Translations under genes and position numbers: made by a program
Shown here: one piece after another, positions 33,201-44,800 of the stretch
Position numbering within the stretch: position 1 is the stretch's first letter
How the letters are laid out: each line of letters starts with the position of its first letter
The notes under the pieces: generated by a model
Database searches by the model: none
The model's input: the letters and a program-made list of their open reading frames with translations, nothing else
What the model was told of the DNA's origin: nothing
Origin: Spirogloea muscicola
Lineage: Eukaryota; Streptophyta; Zygnematophyceae; Spirogloeales; Spirogloeaceae
NCBI GenBank assembly: GCA_009602725.1
Contig: WELB01000259.1
Span: forward strand, 34,849 to 83,622
Length of the DNA stretch: 48,774 nt
Reading direction: 5' to 3'

Positions 33201-34425
33201 TTTCTTTGTTTTAGCAGGCCATCAGGTAGACCAGCAGCAGCTATTGTGCGTGAGCCCGCCGTATGGTCCTCCGGCGTGTCGCAGCAGTGGGTGCTCTGCG
33301 GGTCAGGCCTTGACGCCACTGGAAAGGCAAGCCCTTGCTAATCTGCTGCGTCATATTTCCAGCGCCTGCAGACTTAGGTCACATAATCTCTCATCTGCAA
33401 TGCTTTCAACTGATGCAGGCTCAGCTGGCAGCATTTGCGGCCACGGTGGGAGCAACCCTTGCCAAGGACTGGACTGCCTCAGTTACGCACGTTATCACGG
33501 GGACTGATGCTGATGGGCGAGCTAAGAGGACGCTTAAGTACCTAACTGCCATCCTGAATGGCAGATGGATTGTTTCCCTGAATTGTAAGACTCTGCTCTT
33601 TTCGCTTTAAGGCACGATGGCAGCAACTACCAACATGACTTCGATGGTGATTGGCCCAGTATCAATTTTCAGACTGCTCGGCCTGCACACTTCCTTCACA
33701 GGGCTGGATGCTTGCACTGCTGCCGGACGACCAGTGAAGGAGGGTCCTTTTGAGCTCCGAAAAGACATCCACGACATGGTGGGAGGCCCAAGACAGGGCC
33801 GCACCTCCTCCAAGGTCGCTCTCAACCACCATGTCTCCTCGGCTCATCACAAGCTGGTTGGCTCGAAATAGTGGCAAGCTTGCAGTGGCTGCGAAGGCTT
33901 TGGCATTGGCGGGCACGTGAAGTAGAGTAACAATGCACCTTGTGCAGAAGGGCAAGCTGTTCTCGCACCTTTCGGTACACTTCGTTGGCGACTTCCAGGC
34001 TCCCAGCAAGGCAGATCTGGCCACAGTCGTATTCCAGGGCGGCGGGGAGGTACTACAACGTCGGCCGATACCGTCTACCGGCTCCGAGGTGCATTTTCTT
34101 CTTTTACAACAGGAGACAACATGCCTGACAGGGCTAATTGTGTCTCGATATTGACTAGCGATCCAAGCCTTCCCAAGCGCTCTCCAAGTTACCATGCCTC
34201 TGTACCCTTTAGACTTATGCTTTTGCAGGCTTCACAAAGTCAAGCATGCATTTGCTTATGGGGGCACAGAGCAAGGAGCGAGGGGTGGTCATTCTCTTCC
34301 CAGCAGGAGGGCCCCAGGCAGAGGCTCGAGCTATGGCAGATGCATGCGGGGCCTGGGTCCTGCCGCACACCTGGCTTCTCGACTCTGCCGCTGCCTGCCA
34401 ACTGCTTCCAAAGGTGGCCCCATGA
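30203..34425 (+). CDS. BRCA1: BRCA1 homologue, plant type (RING, ePHD, tandem BRCT)
   Basis: E3 ubiquitin ligase and scaffold of homologous-recombination repair. Fourteen exons in phase: 30203-30309, 30426-30479, 30589-30659, 30789-30887, 31002-31591, 31716-32168, 32324-32475, 32602-32788, 32932-33008, 33215-33326, 33419-33584, 33702-33814, 33948-34088, 34270-34425. They encode 825 residues; Arabidopsis BRCA1 is 941. The RING is C33-x2-C36-x11-C48-x-H50-x2-C53-x2-C56-x10-C67-x2-C70, followed by REVRRAPSMDAMVAAY as in plants. A conserved FWLR motif (248-251) and FSDLWD follow. The extended PHD spans about 446-580 (CAFCGKAGDSE, VHVHEFCLEWAPNVYF, CSKCGERGAPLGC). BRCT1 (about 615-700) has GRWIVSLNW; BRCT2 (728-825) ends with TWLLDSAAACQLLPK. 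BARD1 shares this layout, but FWLR and the tail favour BRCA1. Introns 3 and 10 start with GC. The exon 7 acceptor is less certain. Confidence 0.92.
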
Positions 34426-34429
34426 CCTT

Positions 34430-34970
34430 GGACTTGCACCGGAGCATCACCACACCAACTGCGACACTGGCCGTCCTATTGTCATTTGTCAAGCCCAAAG
34501 CTGATCAGGACTCATTGCTTCGAGCTACGCCGAAGCTGTGCAGCATAGAGAGCAATCTTGTTGGTCTCCAGAAGGAGATGCACAAGTCAGACACTAGATG
34601 CACAAGTCAAACACTTGGAAATGCCTTACCAAAGTATATTTGCTTCATAGTCGACATTACCTTTCTGATGTTTGTATTACGCGCATTGCTGGAGTAGCCA
34701 AGCGGCTGCTGAACCAGCCCGCACGGAATTACGAGCGGCATCCACGCGAGACCATCACTTTCCGCTTCCTTGCCAGCCCCCAGGAGTTGGCAGACCCCAG
34801 GTCTGGCGATGCTTCCACATCCAGTAGCATTGCAGATCCCTGGTCGGAGTTCTGTTCTTGCATTTTGAGCAATAGGCTGAATACAATCGCCCTAGGTGTC
34901 CAAAAAGAATTTCAGGCACTAGCTCAATCTTCCGGGCTAGCCGTCACAGCCATCCTCTGCTTAGCGCTTT
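34430..34970. other. No gene recognised (BRCA1 3' flank)
   Basis: Only short frames. Probably 3' untranslated sequence of BRCA1 followed by unassigned sequence up to the retroelement copy at 34975. Confidence 0.5.
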
Positions 34971-34974
34971 AGGG

Positions 34975-35480
34975 AGAAGTGCTCGCCCATAGAGAGGAGG
35001 GCTGGCAAAGCCAGCCCAAAAAGAATGGACAATGCCAAAGAAAGAGGTACCGAAAAACTGAGTACTGAGTAGTTAGTAGATGCTTTGTTTCTTCTTGTGT
35101 GCTTCTTTCTTAGTGCTTCGCCTTAGTGCTTCGCCTGGCCCCCTTCTTCTTGGGCTTCTTGTACTCTGAGAAAGGACTACACTACCGAACACGACAACGC
35201 ACTAGAAAGCGGCTGCTGATATGAAAGAAGAGGAGAAGCTCAGTACCCTCGAGTGAGCGACATCAGGTCGGAGTAGCTCGTTGTAGGGAAGGAGGACTCC
35301 GCCAAGACCCAGAGGCGGCGGCCGGAGCACGTCCTGCTCGCGTGTGGACGGCGTGGGCAAGGAGGCTGCTTCACCGAGCGTTTGGCAGGCAAGACGGCGT
35401 ATCTGCGGACCTGCTGAGCTTGAAGCAAGGCCCAGCGGGATCGGTGCTTGCCTTCGGCATCACATTTCAGCACCTCTGTA
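34975..35480 (-). mobile_element. Retroelement remnant with hairpin tail
   Basis: The minus strand ends its ORF with TTSYSDLMSLTRGY, stop at 35240, then continues into a tail with the perfect hairpin GGGCTGGC-AAA-GCCAGCCC (34999-35017). The CCCAAAAAGAATGGACAATG next to the hairpin is shared base for base with the copy at 9953-9972, so these two are probably the youngest pair or share a recent source. The upstream coding part (to about 35480) is frame-broken. Confidence 0.75.
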
Positions 35481-36080
35481 TGAAGGTTGGAGCGACCAAC
35501 AACGTCAAGTTGGAACTCCTCTGGCACTTTCTGCATCTTCACCTGGTTCTGCGACCATCACGGCTGGACCTACATCTGTTGACGAGGCTTTGGAGACTGC
35601 CCGTTGAGAGAAGGCAGCGGTTCCCTTCCCCGCACCGGTCGTCATTGACTGTATTGCTGCAGGCCAAGGTCGCATGAGGACGCCGTGGTGCGCTGCGGCA
35701 TTGGCCTTCAACGCGGTGTTGTAAGCCAGCGCTATGAGTTGAAATGGAATGGCAAGGAATGGGAAAGCCCGCCAGATGGTCTTCTTGGCGCCGTTGTGGA
35801 CTGTTCTCCACCTGCCACACTCCCCTGTTCGTCAGAGGAGGTCGCTGGGCTGAAAGTTGTTCCAGATGGATTTACGGCAGGAGGGAGGAGAAGGTCTCCC
35901 GCAGCTCCCCTGCAATTTAAGCGCACTCGCGCTGGTAAATGTATTGGCACATCCACCAGGATCATCCAATCTCGATGAGTGTCCAGGGTTTGTGCAGGCC
36001 CCGGTGAACCACATACGTCACCACCTGTCCGCAACCCAGCGCCATACTAGTGGGGGTGAGAGCCACTCTGACATATTCCC
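35480..36080. other. Unassigned, possibly degraded element
   Basis: Plus-strand frames near 35600-35980 read protein-like pieces (VVIDCIAAGQGRMRTPWCAA, then EWESPPDGLLGAVVDCSPPA in another frame) interrupted by stops and shifts. This looks like a decayed coding region, perhaps of a transposon, but no family can be named. Confidence 0.3.
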
Positions 36081-36084
36081 TTGA

Positions 36085-36160
36085 TGACTCTATCTTGGCA
36101 GCCCTGGCCCCCTTTGGAAGAGCTGTTGCTTCTTTGCAGCACCCTCGGTGGCCCTTGTCC
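36085..36160 (+). mobile_element. Retroelement tail fragment
   Basis: GCAGCCCTGGCCCCCTTTGG followed by AAGAGCTGTTGCTTC resembles the tail segment at 9560-9630 (CAGCCC...GCCCCTTTGGAAGAAAGAGCCAC). A more decayed version lies at about 36885-36950, directly upstream of NRDE2. Between them (36160-36880) I see no gene. Confidence 0.45.
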
Positions 36161-37114
36161 ATCACTGGCCGCTGCCTGCTATGCCCTCATCTGCGGACCC
36201 CCTTACCTGCGATGAATTTGTTGCGCTGGTCATTGACGTTCTCGGGGCATTTCATATTCGGTAGCTAGCCTTTCTCAGCGGCTTGCCCGTCGTTTGACCA
36301 TGAGAAGCCAAGGCCAGGCAGGTGAGCAGCCCGGCTTCAATGCCGCTGGATTGCTTGCTCAGCTGTTCTGCATGCGCCTGTAAGTCTGGTAGTCTGGCTT
36401 CAGTGGTTCCAGGCTTTTGCAGTGCACTTGTTGGCAGCAGCGCTGTGGCTGCCGCTTCTGGGCTTTGCCACGGTAACCAGCCCCTTGTCCTAAAAAAAAA
36501 GGGCTGTGTGCTATGTGGCCGAGCTTGACAAGGCAACCTCCGTGATTACGTTGCGGCTCCTCCTGGACATGCACGACTGCAGTCGGCGTCCTCACCTTGC
36601 GCGCCTTCCTGGCTCATGGCTCTTCCACTATACGACGCCCTGCGGATGACGGGCGAGGTCTTCCACCCGGCCATATAACGCCTCCTTGGCCTCCCCAAGC
36701 CTGTCTTCTAGGGGTGCTGCAGCACCTGCGAGCTGGCTGTGCTCTGATTGCCGCTTGTAGCCATTGACAAGGGGATCGCTCTGAGAGCTGCGCGGCTGAC
36801 TTGCGGCTGCTGACCAGGTGCATCCAGACGTGGTGGCCACTTGCAAAGCTGCGCGGGTTTGCACAGTCCGGGCCTTTCTCTTCGTCGGGCCTTGCCCATT
36901 TTGGTTGCTGGACTTTCGCAGTCGTCGTCCCCAGCTTGGGAGCACATTCCTACCCTCTCGGTCAGGGAAATGGAGGGTGCATTGAGGGCCTGGGTGCCCT
37001 GCGTGGCCTCGGTCCATGCAGGCAAACGAAACGAAACGGCTCCGCCACGAGCACTGCGCGCCTCGTCTGGTCACTCCGCCTCAGGAGCCGCTGCTCGCCT
37101 GCTCGCTCGCGGCC

Positions 37115-40100
37115 ATGGCGCCCGAGCCGCCGCCGCCGCCGCCGGCGGGCGCGGCGCGGCCCAGCCTCTTCCCCGNNNNNNNNNNNNNNNNNNNNNNNNN
37201 NNNNNNNNNNNNNNNNNNNNNNNNNNNNNNNNNNNNNNNNNNNNNNNNNNNNNNNNNNNNNNNNNNNNNNNNNNNNNNNNNNNNNNNNNNNNNNNNNNNN
37301 NNNNNNNNNNNNNNNNNNNNNNNNNNNNNNNNNNNNNNNNNNNNNNNNNNNNNNNNNNNNNNNNNNNNNNNNNNNNNNNNNNNNNNNNNNNNNNNNNCGC
37401 AGCCGGCGGGGGGCCCGCGGCTGCTGCCGCTGCTCCGCCAAAGGCCTACTTCTTCGACACGCGGGGCGACCGCGACAACGCCGCCTTTGGCGGCCTCTAT
37501 CGGCTGAACGTCGCCCGCCGGCACCGCCGCGCGACGTCGGCCGCGCTGGCCGCCGGCGGGCTGAGCTCCGACGCCGCCGCGGGCGCTGCGGGCGCCGACG
37601 GCAAGTCCATGGCCGAGCGGCGGTACTGGGCGAGAGCGCACGCCATGCGCGAGAGGAGCCGCGCGCTCCGTCGAGTGCGCGTCAGGCGGCCGCCTGCCGA
37701 CGCGGCTGCGCAGCGGCCGCAGCCACCGGAGCCGGAGGCCTTCGTGCCGCTGAGCCGGGGGGCCGACGACCGCGCGGCAGCGGCGGCAGCGAGCGGTGCA
37801 GCTGAGGTTGTCGAGAGCTGGGAGGAGCGCCTGCTGCGCAGGACGCGCGAGCTGAACGAGCGCACGCGGGAGCGGCCGCGGGACGTCGCTGTCTGGCTCG
37901 AGCTTGCGCGGCTTCAGGAGGAGCGGGGCCGGGGCAGGAGGGCAGCGCAGGCGCAGGACAAGGCGGCGGCCGTGCTCGAGAAGGCGCTCGCCCACGTGCC
38001 CGACTCTGAGGACCTGCTGCTGGCCTACCTGGACACGTGCCGCCACCGCGACGACGCGGCAGCGCTGCGGCAGAAGTGGGACAGGGCGCTGGGGCGCTGC
38101 TCGGGCAGCGCCGCACTCTGGTCGGCCTTCCTGGCACAGCAGCGCACCGCCTTCTCGGCCTTCTCTGTGCCCGCTGTGCTGCGCCTGTACAGCGACGCGC
38201 TGGCGGCTCTGGCCGCGCATGCCTGCTGCGCCGACGGGGTGACTGCAGCGGCAGAGCGCGAGAAGCGCGAGTGCGCTGCTGTGGACGTGCTGGTGGAGGG
38301 CGCGACCGTGGAGTGGCAGGCTGGTCACCACGAGGCTGCCCTCGGCCGCCTGCAAGCTGCCGTGGAGTATGCAGTGTTCGATCCGACTCTGCCGCCGGGC
38401 AGCGGGGAGGCCGGCAAGCAGCGCCTCTTCCGCTCGTTCTGGGAGTCGGGCGCTCCGCGCATAGGCGAAGACCATGCGCTGGGCTGGGCCGCCTGCCTCG
38501 TGCACCAGGAGCTAGGGCCGCTGCAGCCGGACGAGGAGGCGACGCTGGAGGAGGTGGCGCCAGTGGAGCAGCAGCCGGGGGGCTGGTCTGGCTGGGCAGC
38601 GTCGGGGGCCACCCAAGAGAAGGTTGACCTCCGAGCCGGTGATGTCTCAGAGAGTGGTGGTGATGGGGAGACTGAGCACGTGGAAGGAGGGGGCGGCGGC
38701 TCTACGGCTATGGAGGTGAAGAGAGTTATAGAGGAAGAGGAGAGGGGAGGAGACGAGGGCAATGGTGATGACGGCGGCGACGAGGAGGCCACCCTGGATG
38801 ACAGCGAGGGGAAAAGTGAGGAGGAGCTGATGGAGGAGGAGGAGGACCGGGAAGCACTCCTGGCGCGCCTTGGCCTGAGCCTGGCGCAGCAGCCCGCCGA
38901 TGCAGCCGTGAAGGATTCCGCGACCTGGCGCCGCTGGGCTGTGGAGGAGGCCTTCCGCGACGCCCGCCAGTGGCTGCCCTTGCAGGCGTCCCGGGAGGCT
39001 GAGAGCAGAGACGAGGATGTGGAGCTGGAACGTGTCGTGGCATTCGACGACGTGCAGGAGAGCCTGGTGTCGCTGGCCTCACCGGCCACGCGGGCCTACC
39101 TGCTCGCCCAGCTGGTGGCCTTCTGCGATGGGCCCCTGCCTCCGTGGTGCATAACCTCTCTGCGTGCGAATGGTGGTCTAGCTTCAAAGTCTTGTGACAT
39201 ACTGTTCCTCCTCTGCACACCACTTACATCGTGCCTTCCTGATAGATTGCTACTCATTAGGCAGGCAGGCAAGCTGTGCCCCTTACTCCTGGGCCATTGC
39301 TTCGAAGGTATGGGACCAACGGACGTGGCCACCTGCAAAAGGGCACCATGCGAGAAGCCGCAGCTGGGCCCCTACTGGATGAGCTACGAGACAGCGCTGG
39401 GGAGGGTGAGGCCCACCGAGCTGCCGTGAACACTCTGCTGGGCGGCTCCTCCTGGACCGCCGAGGCGCCTGGCAGAGCAGCTTTTGTCCGCAACTTACTC
39501 ATGAGTGTAGGTTTCTTCTCAAGTTGTCATGTGACTTTGTCATGATGTATGTCATCTTGAGCACCCAAGTGTGAGGTCATGTGTTTCAGCCAAAACATGT
39601 TATTGGAGCCTGCAGGCTGTGCGGGCATTTCCTTCTGAGCAGCGCTTCCGTGTGGCGCTGCTGGAGGCGGAGCGGGAAGCTAGCGTGGCCATTGGTCGTG
39701 ATGGCTCTGCTGCAACTCGACGGATGGCCAAGCTCCTACTCAAGAGCCACGGGCAGGTGCACAGTCAGGTGGACTGCATGTCGTCGACATATTCCACCTG
39801 CAGGTGAAGCTGCTGCTGGAGCAGTGTCGGCAGGTACTTATCTTAGCCTGACATTGCCTCTACTTGTAACTGCAGGATCTGGCACTCTGGGCTGCTTATG
39901 CCCAGCTGGAGGCGGATGCCGGCAACCTCGTCAATGCTCGGAAAGTGCTGGACACAGCGCTCACTTCACTGCAGGGCCTGCCCAAGGAGTCGCGGCTGGC
40001 CGAGCCGTTACTCTGGCTAGCATATGCAGAAATTGAGCTGGCTAAGCAGGCCACCGGCGGCAGTCAGGCCCAGGCGTTGCACTTGCTGGCCTGCTTGGGC

Positions 40101-41397
40101 TCTGGACGCCCATATACGACAGTGTCAGCGGCTGCTCAAGCACTACCATCAGTGGCGCCTGCTCTGCTGCTCAGAGCCCGAAGACGTTTCCAGGATCACC
40201 TTCTGGTAACAGTCTGCTCCTCCATCCCGCTCTCCTCAATATGCTTGAAGGAACCGTACAGTGACCAAAGCCTTCTCATCTGAACCTTGTCAAATGTACT
40301 GTGGCATGTAACAGCCTGAAGTCAGGGCTCGTACTGTAACCAGTGCGCTGGGGATGGACGATGCGGGAGTGGCAATTGTTGCCTGTGCAGCTCTTCTCGA
40401 GCAGCTCACAGAAAGTGCTGCTGCAGCTGCACCCATCTTTGAGGCCGGCTTGGCTATGATGCTTCCAGGTCAGTGACCTGCATGTGGCACGCCAATAAGA
40501 GGAGTCAAGTGGCCGCAGCAGGCCTCATCTTGCATCTCTTCTTAATCTAATTCAATGCTGGTGAGCTTGCAGAAAGGCGCCGTCAGAGCACACAATGTGA
40601 GGCGCTGTGGGAGAGGTATGTGCGCATGCTCACGGCCTCAGGCAAGCCAGGCCAGGCACGGACTGTGGTTGAGCGGGCGCTGGCTGAGTTTCCGCACAAT
40701 GCAGCACTGATGGGCTCCCTTGCGCGCCTGGAGAGCCGGCGTGCACTCAGCAACCGGTTGCGCCTCTTCTTTGACCAGGCAGCATTGAGGTGATGTCTCG
40801 CAATCAGTACTCAGCACATGTGGATCAAGCAGTAGCATACGTGATTCAGAGCTCCCGTTTGAATTATCTGTCTGTGATTGGCTTCAGGTTCCCACTACTC
40901 TGTGTCTGTAATTGCTTCAGGTTCCCAGGTGTTGAGGTGTGGTCATTCGCTATAGCCTGCGAGGCCAGCAGGGCTGGCACACATGCGCGCATGCGCACCG
41001 TGCTCGAAAGGGCATTGAGGACCCCGCATGGTGGTGCCTGTGTCCTCCTCTGGCGGGCATACCTTTTTTTGGAGCTGCGATCTGGACCTGAGGCAGCGCG
41101 ACGCATTTTCTTCCGGGCCATCCATGCATGCCCCTGGTTGTGCCTCTGTCAAATTCCTTTGCACTGGACTGCCCCTTGTTCTCTGCAAGATGACCTTCTG
41201 ACATAGCTTTTTGTGATTCTGTGCTCAGGTCCAAAATGCTCTGGCTGGACGGCTTTAAGCACCTCTACCAAGTGCTATCTGCTGGAGAGCTGACAGACCT
41301 GAATGGTGTCATGCGAGACAAGGACTTGCGACTGCGCACCGACATTCTTGAGATCTTGCTAGAGGACAATGTCAACTCAGGCCTGGACAAGACTTGA
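37115..41397 (+). CDS. NRDE2: NRDE2 homologue (nuclear RNAi-defective 2; MTR4 partner), contains assembly gap
   Basis: NRDE2 is a nuclear HAT/TPR-like protein that binds the exosome helicase MTR4 and acts in RNA surveillance and splicing fidelity. Exons: from ATG 37115 into a gap, then to 39146, 39308-39506, 39616-39756, 39804-39833 (30 nt), 39876-40205, 40315-40468, 40573-40789, 40921-41136, 41229-41397; all GT-AG and in phase. Before the gap it reads PPPPAGAARPSLFP, as in plant NRDE2. After it: YFFDTRGDRDNAAFGGLYRL, SMAERRYWARAHAMRERS, LLRRTRELNERTRERP. The late exons give LACLGSGRPYT and LLRARRRFQ, and the C-terminus SKMLWLDGFKHLYQVLSAGE then VMRDKDLRLRTDILEILLED is diagnostic. An acidic low-complexity insert (about 38640-38870) interrupts the repeats. 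A TGTAA motif lies 25 nt past the stop. The frame across the gap is unknown. Confidence 0.93.
37176..37397. other. Assembly gap (222 N)
   Basis: A run of 222 undetermined bases inside the 5' part of NRDE2, in extremely GC-rich sequence. The coding frame before the gap differs from the frame after it, so the true length is not 222 or an intron lies within. Confidence 0.99.
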
Positions 41398-41877
41398 ACA
41401 ACCATGCCGGCCTTGGAAGCCGTGTAAAAGGAAAATGTCCATAAGAGTAGTGGCTAAAGAGCAAGGGCTTAGTGACGCTTACAGGATTGCTGCTGCCTAG
41501 TGCTTGAGCAATTCGAAACGCAGATAGGACATCACACACAGCTCTACTTCTGAGACACCTACAGTGCGCTTCAGTAGCGGAGGCTTCAATGAAGCCAAGA
41601 AGCTTCTGCATGCCCTTGAAGCCATCACATAGCCTGTCCTGTACATGCCATGGCCTCCTGCACGAAATAGAGTTGGACACTCTTTCTGTAGAATATTCTT
41701 GCTGTTTGCAGCAAGTTATACGACAGGCAGTCAGTCAGGAGGCAGGAGAGTTCTCACATTACAATCCCCTTGTGGGTTACAAGCCTGCCACTTGGGACAA
41801 GGATCCTCTCAGGCTCACCTGCATTTGGAGTATGTGGAGTACACAGCTTGCTGCAGTGTCACTCTGCTGCGCTGCTT
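41398..41877. other. Convergent 3' intergenic region, NRDE2 / VPS8
   Basis: 480 bp between the two stop codons must hold both 3' untranslated regions and both poly(A) sites. TGTAA, the usual green-algal poly(A) signal, occurs at 41423-41427 on the plus strand. On the minus strand it occurs at 41781-41777 and 41763-41759, roughly 100-115 nt past the VPS8 stop. No gene lies here. Confidence 0.6.
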
Positions 41878-44800
41878 TCACACAGCCCGTGTCTTGAGCC
41901 TCGGGGGCGCCAGCTGGAGAGCAAGGCTGCCTGGTTGTGCCTGCATCAGACCCTTGCCCTGTTGAACCTCCTCCAGCAGCGACAGCTGCCAGCCATGGGT
42001 GTTGTCAGCAACGAGGCCTACATAGAGATCCTTCTCATGCTGCCAGGCAGGGGCGAGCTGCAAGGAGTAGAGCGGTAGTGGTTACCCGAGAGCGCGCCAC
42101 CTTGTAAGCTGATGGGCGTGCCGCAGCCTGAATCGGCTGTGCAGGCTGTTGCGCAATCAGTGGCCTCCGTGCGGGTGGCCTTGCCTTCCCACCTGTTGCT
42201 GCCCGAGTTGTGGGCATTGTCGGGCTGCAGATCCTGCAAACGGCCTCCATGCCAGCAAGGGCTTCGGCGCCAGCGCAGGACTCGTGCATCAAGTGGCCGC
42301 AGGGGAACACTTGCAGTGCCAAGGTCGGACCAGTCAACGCCTGACTGCACACCTGGCACGATGCTGCCCGCGGCGCGAGTCCCGACTGGTGGCCGCGAGT
42401 TGCTTGCAGCACCTGGTTGAAAGCTGCACTTTCCAGTACATGCCTAGCTGCATTCTGCATGCAAGGCAAGCAAATGTTCCCAATTTCAAGCCAATCCCAA
42501 CCATCAACTAGTCACTAAAAGCTCTGGATGTGAAATTGATTGGAGGCAAGCGGAGAATGTGTAAGAGCCAGCCTCACATGGAGGGCAAGGTCGTGAGCAA
42601 GAGAGGTAAGCATCGTGTGCAGGGTGGGCCGCAGCGTGGCCACCGTCGACAAGGCAGCATGGGCGAGCAGCCAGGCCAGGGATGACGTCTGCGGCACATA
42701 TCCAGCCATTGCCTCCACAACCACTTGCACTTCCTGCGATATTGCCGCACGTAAACATCTGCCTGCAGCATACTCCTTCCTCTTGCCTTGGAGAGGTTTC
42801 ATAAGCCTGATAAGTGGCAACAAGTAGATCAATCAGCACCAGCCGAGACCTTTGAGGCGGTGGAGCCATGCTCAATGATGACCAGAGGCTGTCAACTTAC
42901 GTCTGCAAGAGCCTGAACCACAGGGCCTCTGATTCTGAATTGTCAAGCCGGAGTGAGTTTCGCTGACAGAGGGCCACAGCTGAGTGTCTGGCCCTCTGCA
43001 CACTGCCAAACTCGGGGGTACTGCAGACACTTTTTGTTGCCGGTGTTGAGTCCATATGCTTAAGCGCAGTGACCAGCCTTCGCAGTCGGACCCGAAGGAC
43101 GCGCAAATATATGTCAAGGGCTGCTGCAACGTCGCCCATCCGCTCCAAGAGAAATATGGTGGCATCTTCTACTTTGTACTGCCGACACAACTCCAGGCAC
43201 TGCTCCAGGCGGTAAGCCTCGTGGCCTTCCAAGAATGGCAAAACACCCCGGCGTTCAAAACGACATAGCAGCTGCAAGCAAGGACAAGGCTCCTGTCAGG
43301 TCCAAGGGCTATGTTGATGAAGTACATACGATAGTTGGGCTGATAGACCCATGAGAGGGAACAAACCCCCCCTGCGTCAGATTTCTCAACAAGGCCACGA
43401 TGGATGCTCGAAATTGAAGATAGCTAAACGAAGCTACTAATGCTCGCCTTTGGCTCAATACAATGATATCTCGAAGCTCGCCTGAACATAGAGCTCCGCT
43501 GTAGCGGCTGACACATGAACTTGGGCTTGTTGCTGCAGCAAGTCCACCAGGCTGCCCCGCGTGCCCAAGTGCAAAGTGCCCTTGCTCTTGGGTGCTAAGG
43601 CCGCCTGGCGACGCGCCTCCATCATCGCCTTCAAGTACCGGTACTGGAGGCGAGGATGTGAGCCCAGCTGCTGCAGCACACGCCCACTGTCGCTGCCCAG
43701 ATGCTGCAACACCACACCTAGCATCGCTCGGCTGGAACAGACAATGCAACAGGATTGTGCAATTAATGTATTAAAATCTGGTTGAAGAATTCGCCTTGTG
43801 CCGATAACACTTGGCACGACGGAGAAATGTCTCACCTGCTGAGAGCTGTGAGCGCTGGGATGTGCATAATGACAGCTTCACGCAGGGCCGCTGCAGACTC
43901 AGGGTCTGCGCTTTTGCCAAGGCTGGCATGCAGAAAGCGAAAGACAGCGGCTGGATGCTCAGGGCCGCCCATCAAGAGGCTGTCAAGAGCTGCCGAGAGA
44001 CTCCCAGCTTGCATGTGCAGCAGTGCACACACCTGCCACAGCTGCTTCTCTTGAGTTACATGCAGCAGCGCAGCTGCATCATAGGCTTTGTTTGGCAGTC
44101 CCTCCAGCACAGCTTGCATTTGGCTCTCTCTCTTGAGCGCAGCTAAGTGGCCCAGGACCTGCATGGCATCTTGCTTGGAGGCCATGCCGATGCCTGCCGC
44201 CAGGTACTCTCCTACAAACGACAGCACTGCCTCTTGAGCTTCAGAGCTCAGGCCTGCTGCCGCTGGCGCTTGAAGCTGGAGTAAAGCATCCAACAAGGGC
44301 TGTAAGTAAGCCCGAAGCTCCTCTTTTGCGACACTATTGAGGCCAAGGAGGCCTTCACGCGGGAAGGCCATGGACAGGACGGCCAGTGTGGCCTCATGGT
44401 CCATGAGCAGCAGCCATCGTAAGCGAGGATGGTTGGCTCCGTCAATGGCCTCCAGCAAGTGCTTCAAGAGCTCTGCTCGTAGAGGTGCAAGTTGCTCCAG
44501 TTTGATTTGCCCATGTCCTGCCAGCAACCTCTCATAATCTGAGGAGCGATCCCAATCAAAAGCAGACCACCGTGCCAAAAGTTGCAGTCTGAAGTAGTAA
44601 GTAGTATGTAAGGGAGTGAGCAGCTGCAAGTCAGAAAGCTTGGATTCGTGCTGAGGCTACCAACCGGGAGGGAAGTAGAGGCCTCTGAAGCAGTACTGGA
44701 TGTAGACCAAGAGCTTGTATCTGCAGCGATCAGCACATGTCCAAATTGTATTGACTGGCAAACGTGTCAAGCAGTTGCAAGAGAAGCCAACATGTACTGC

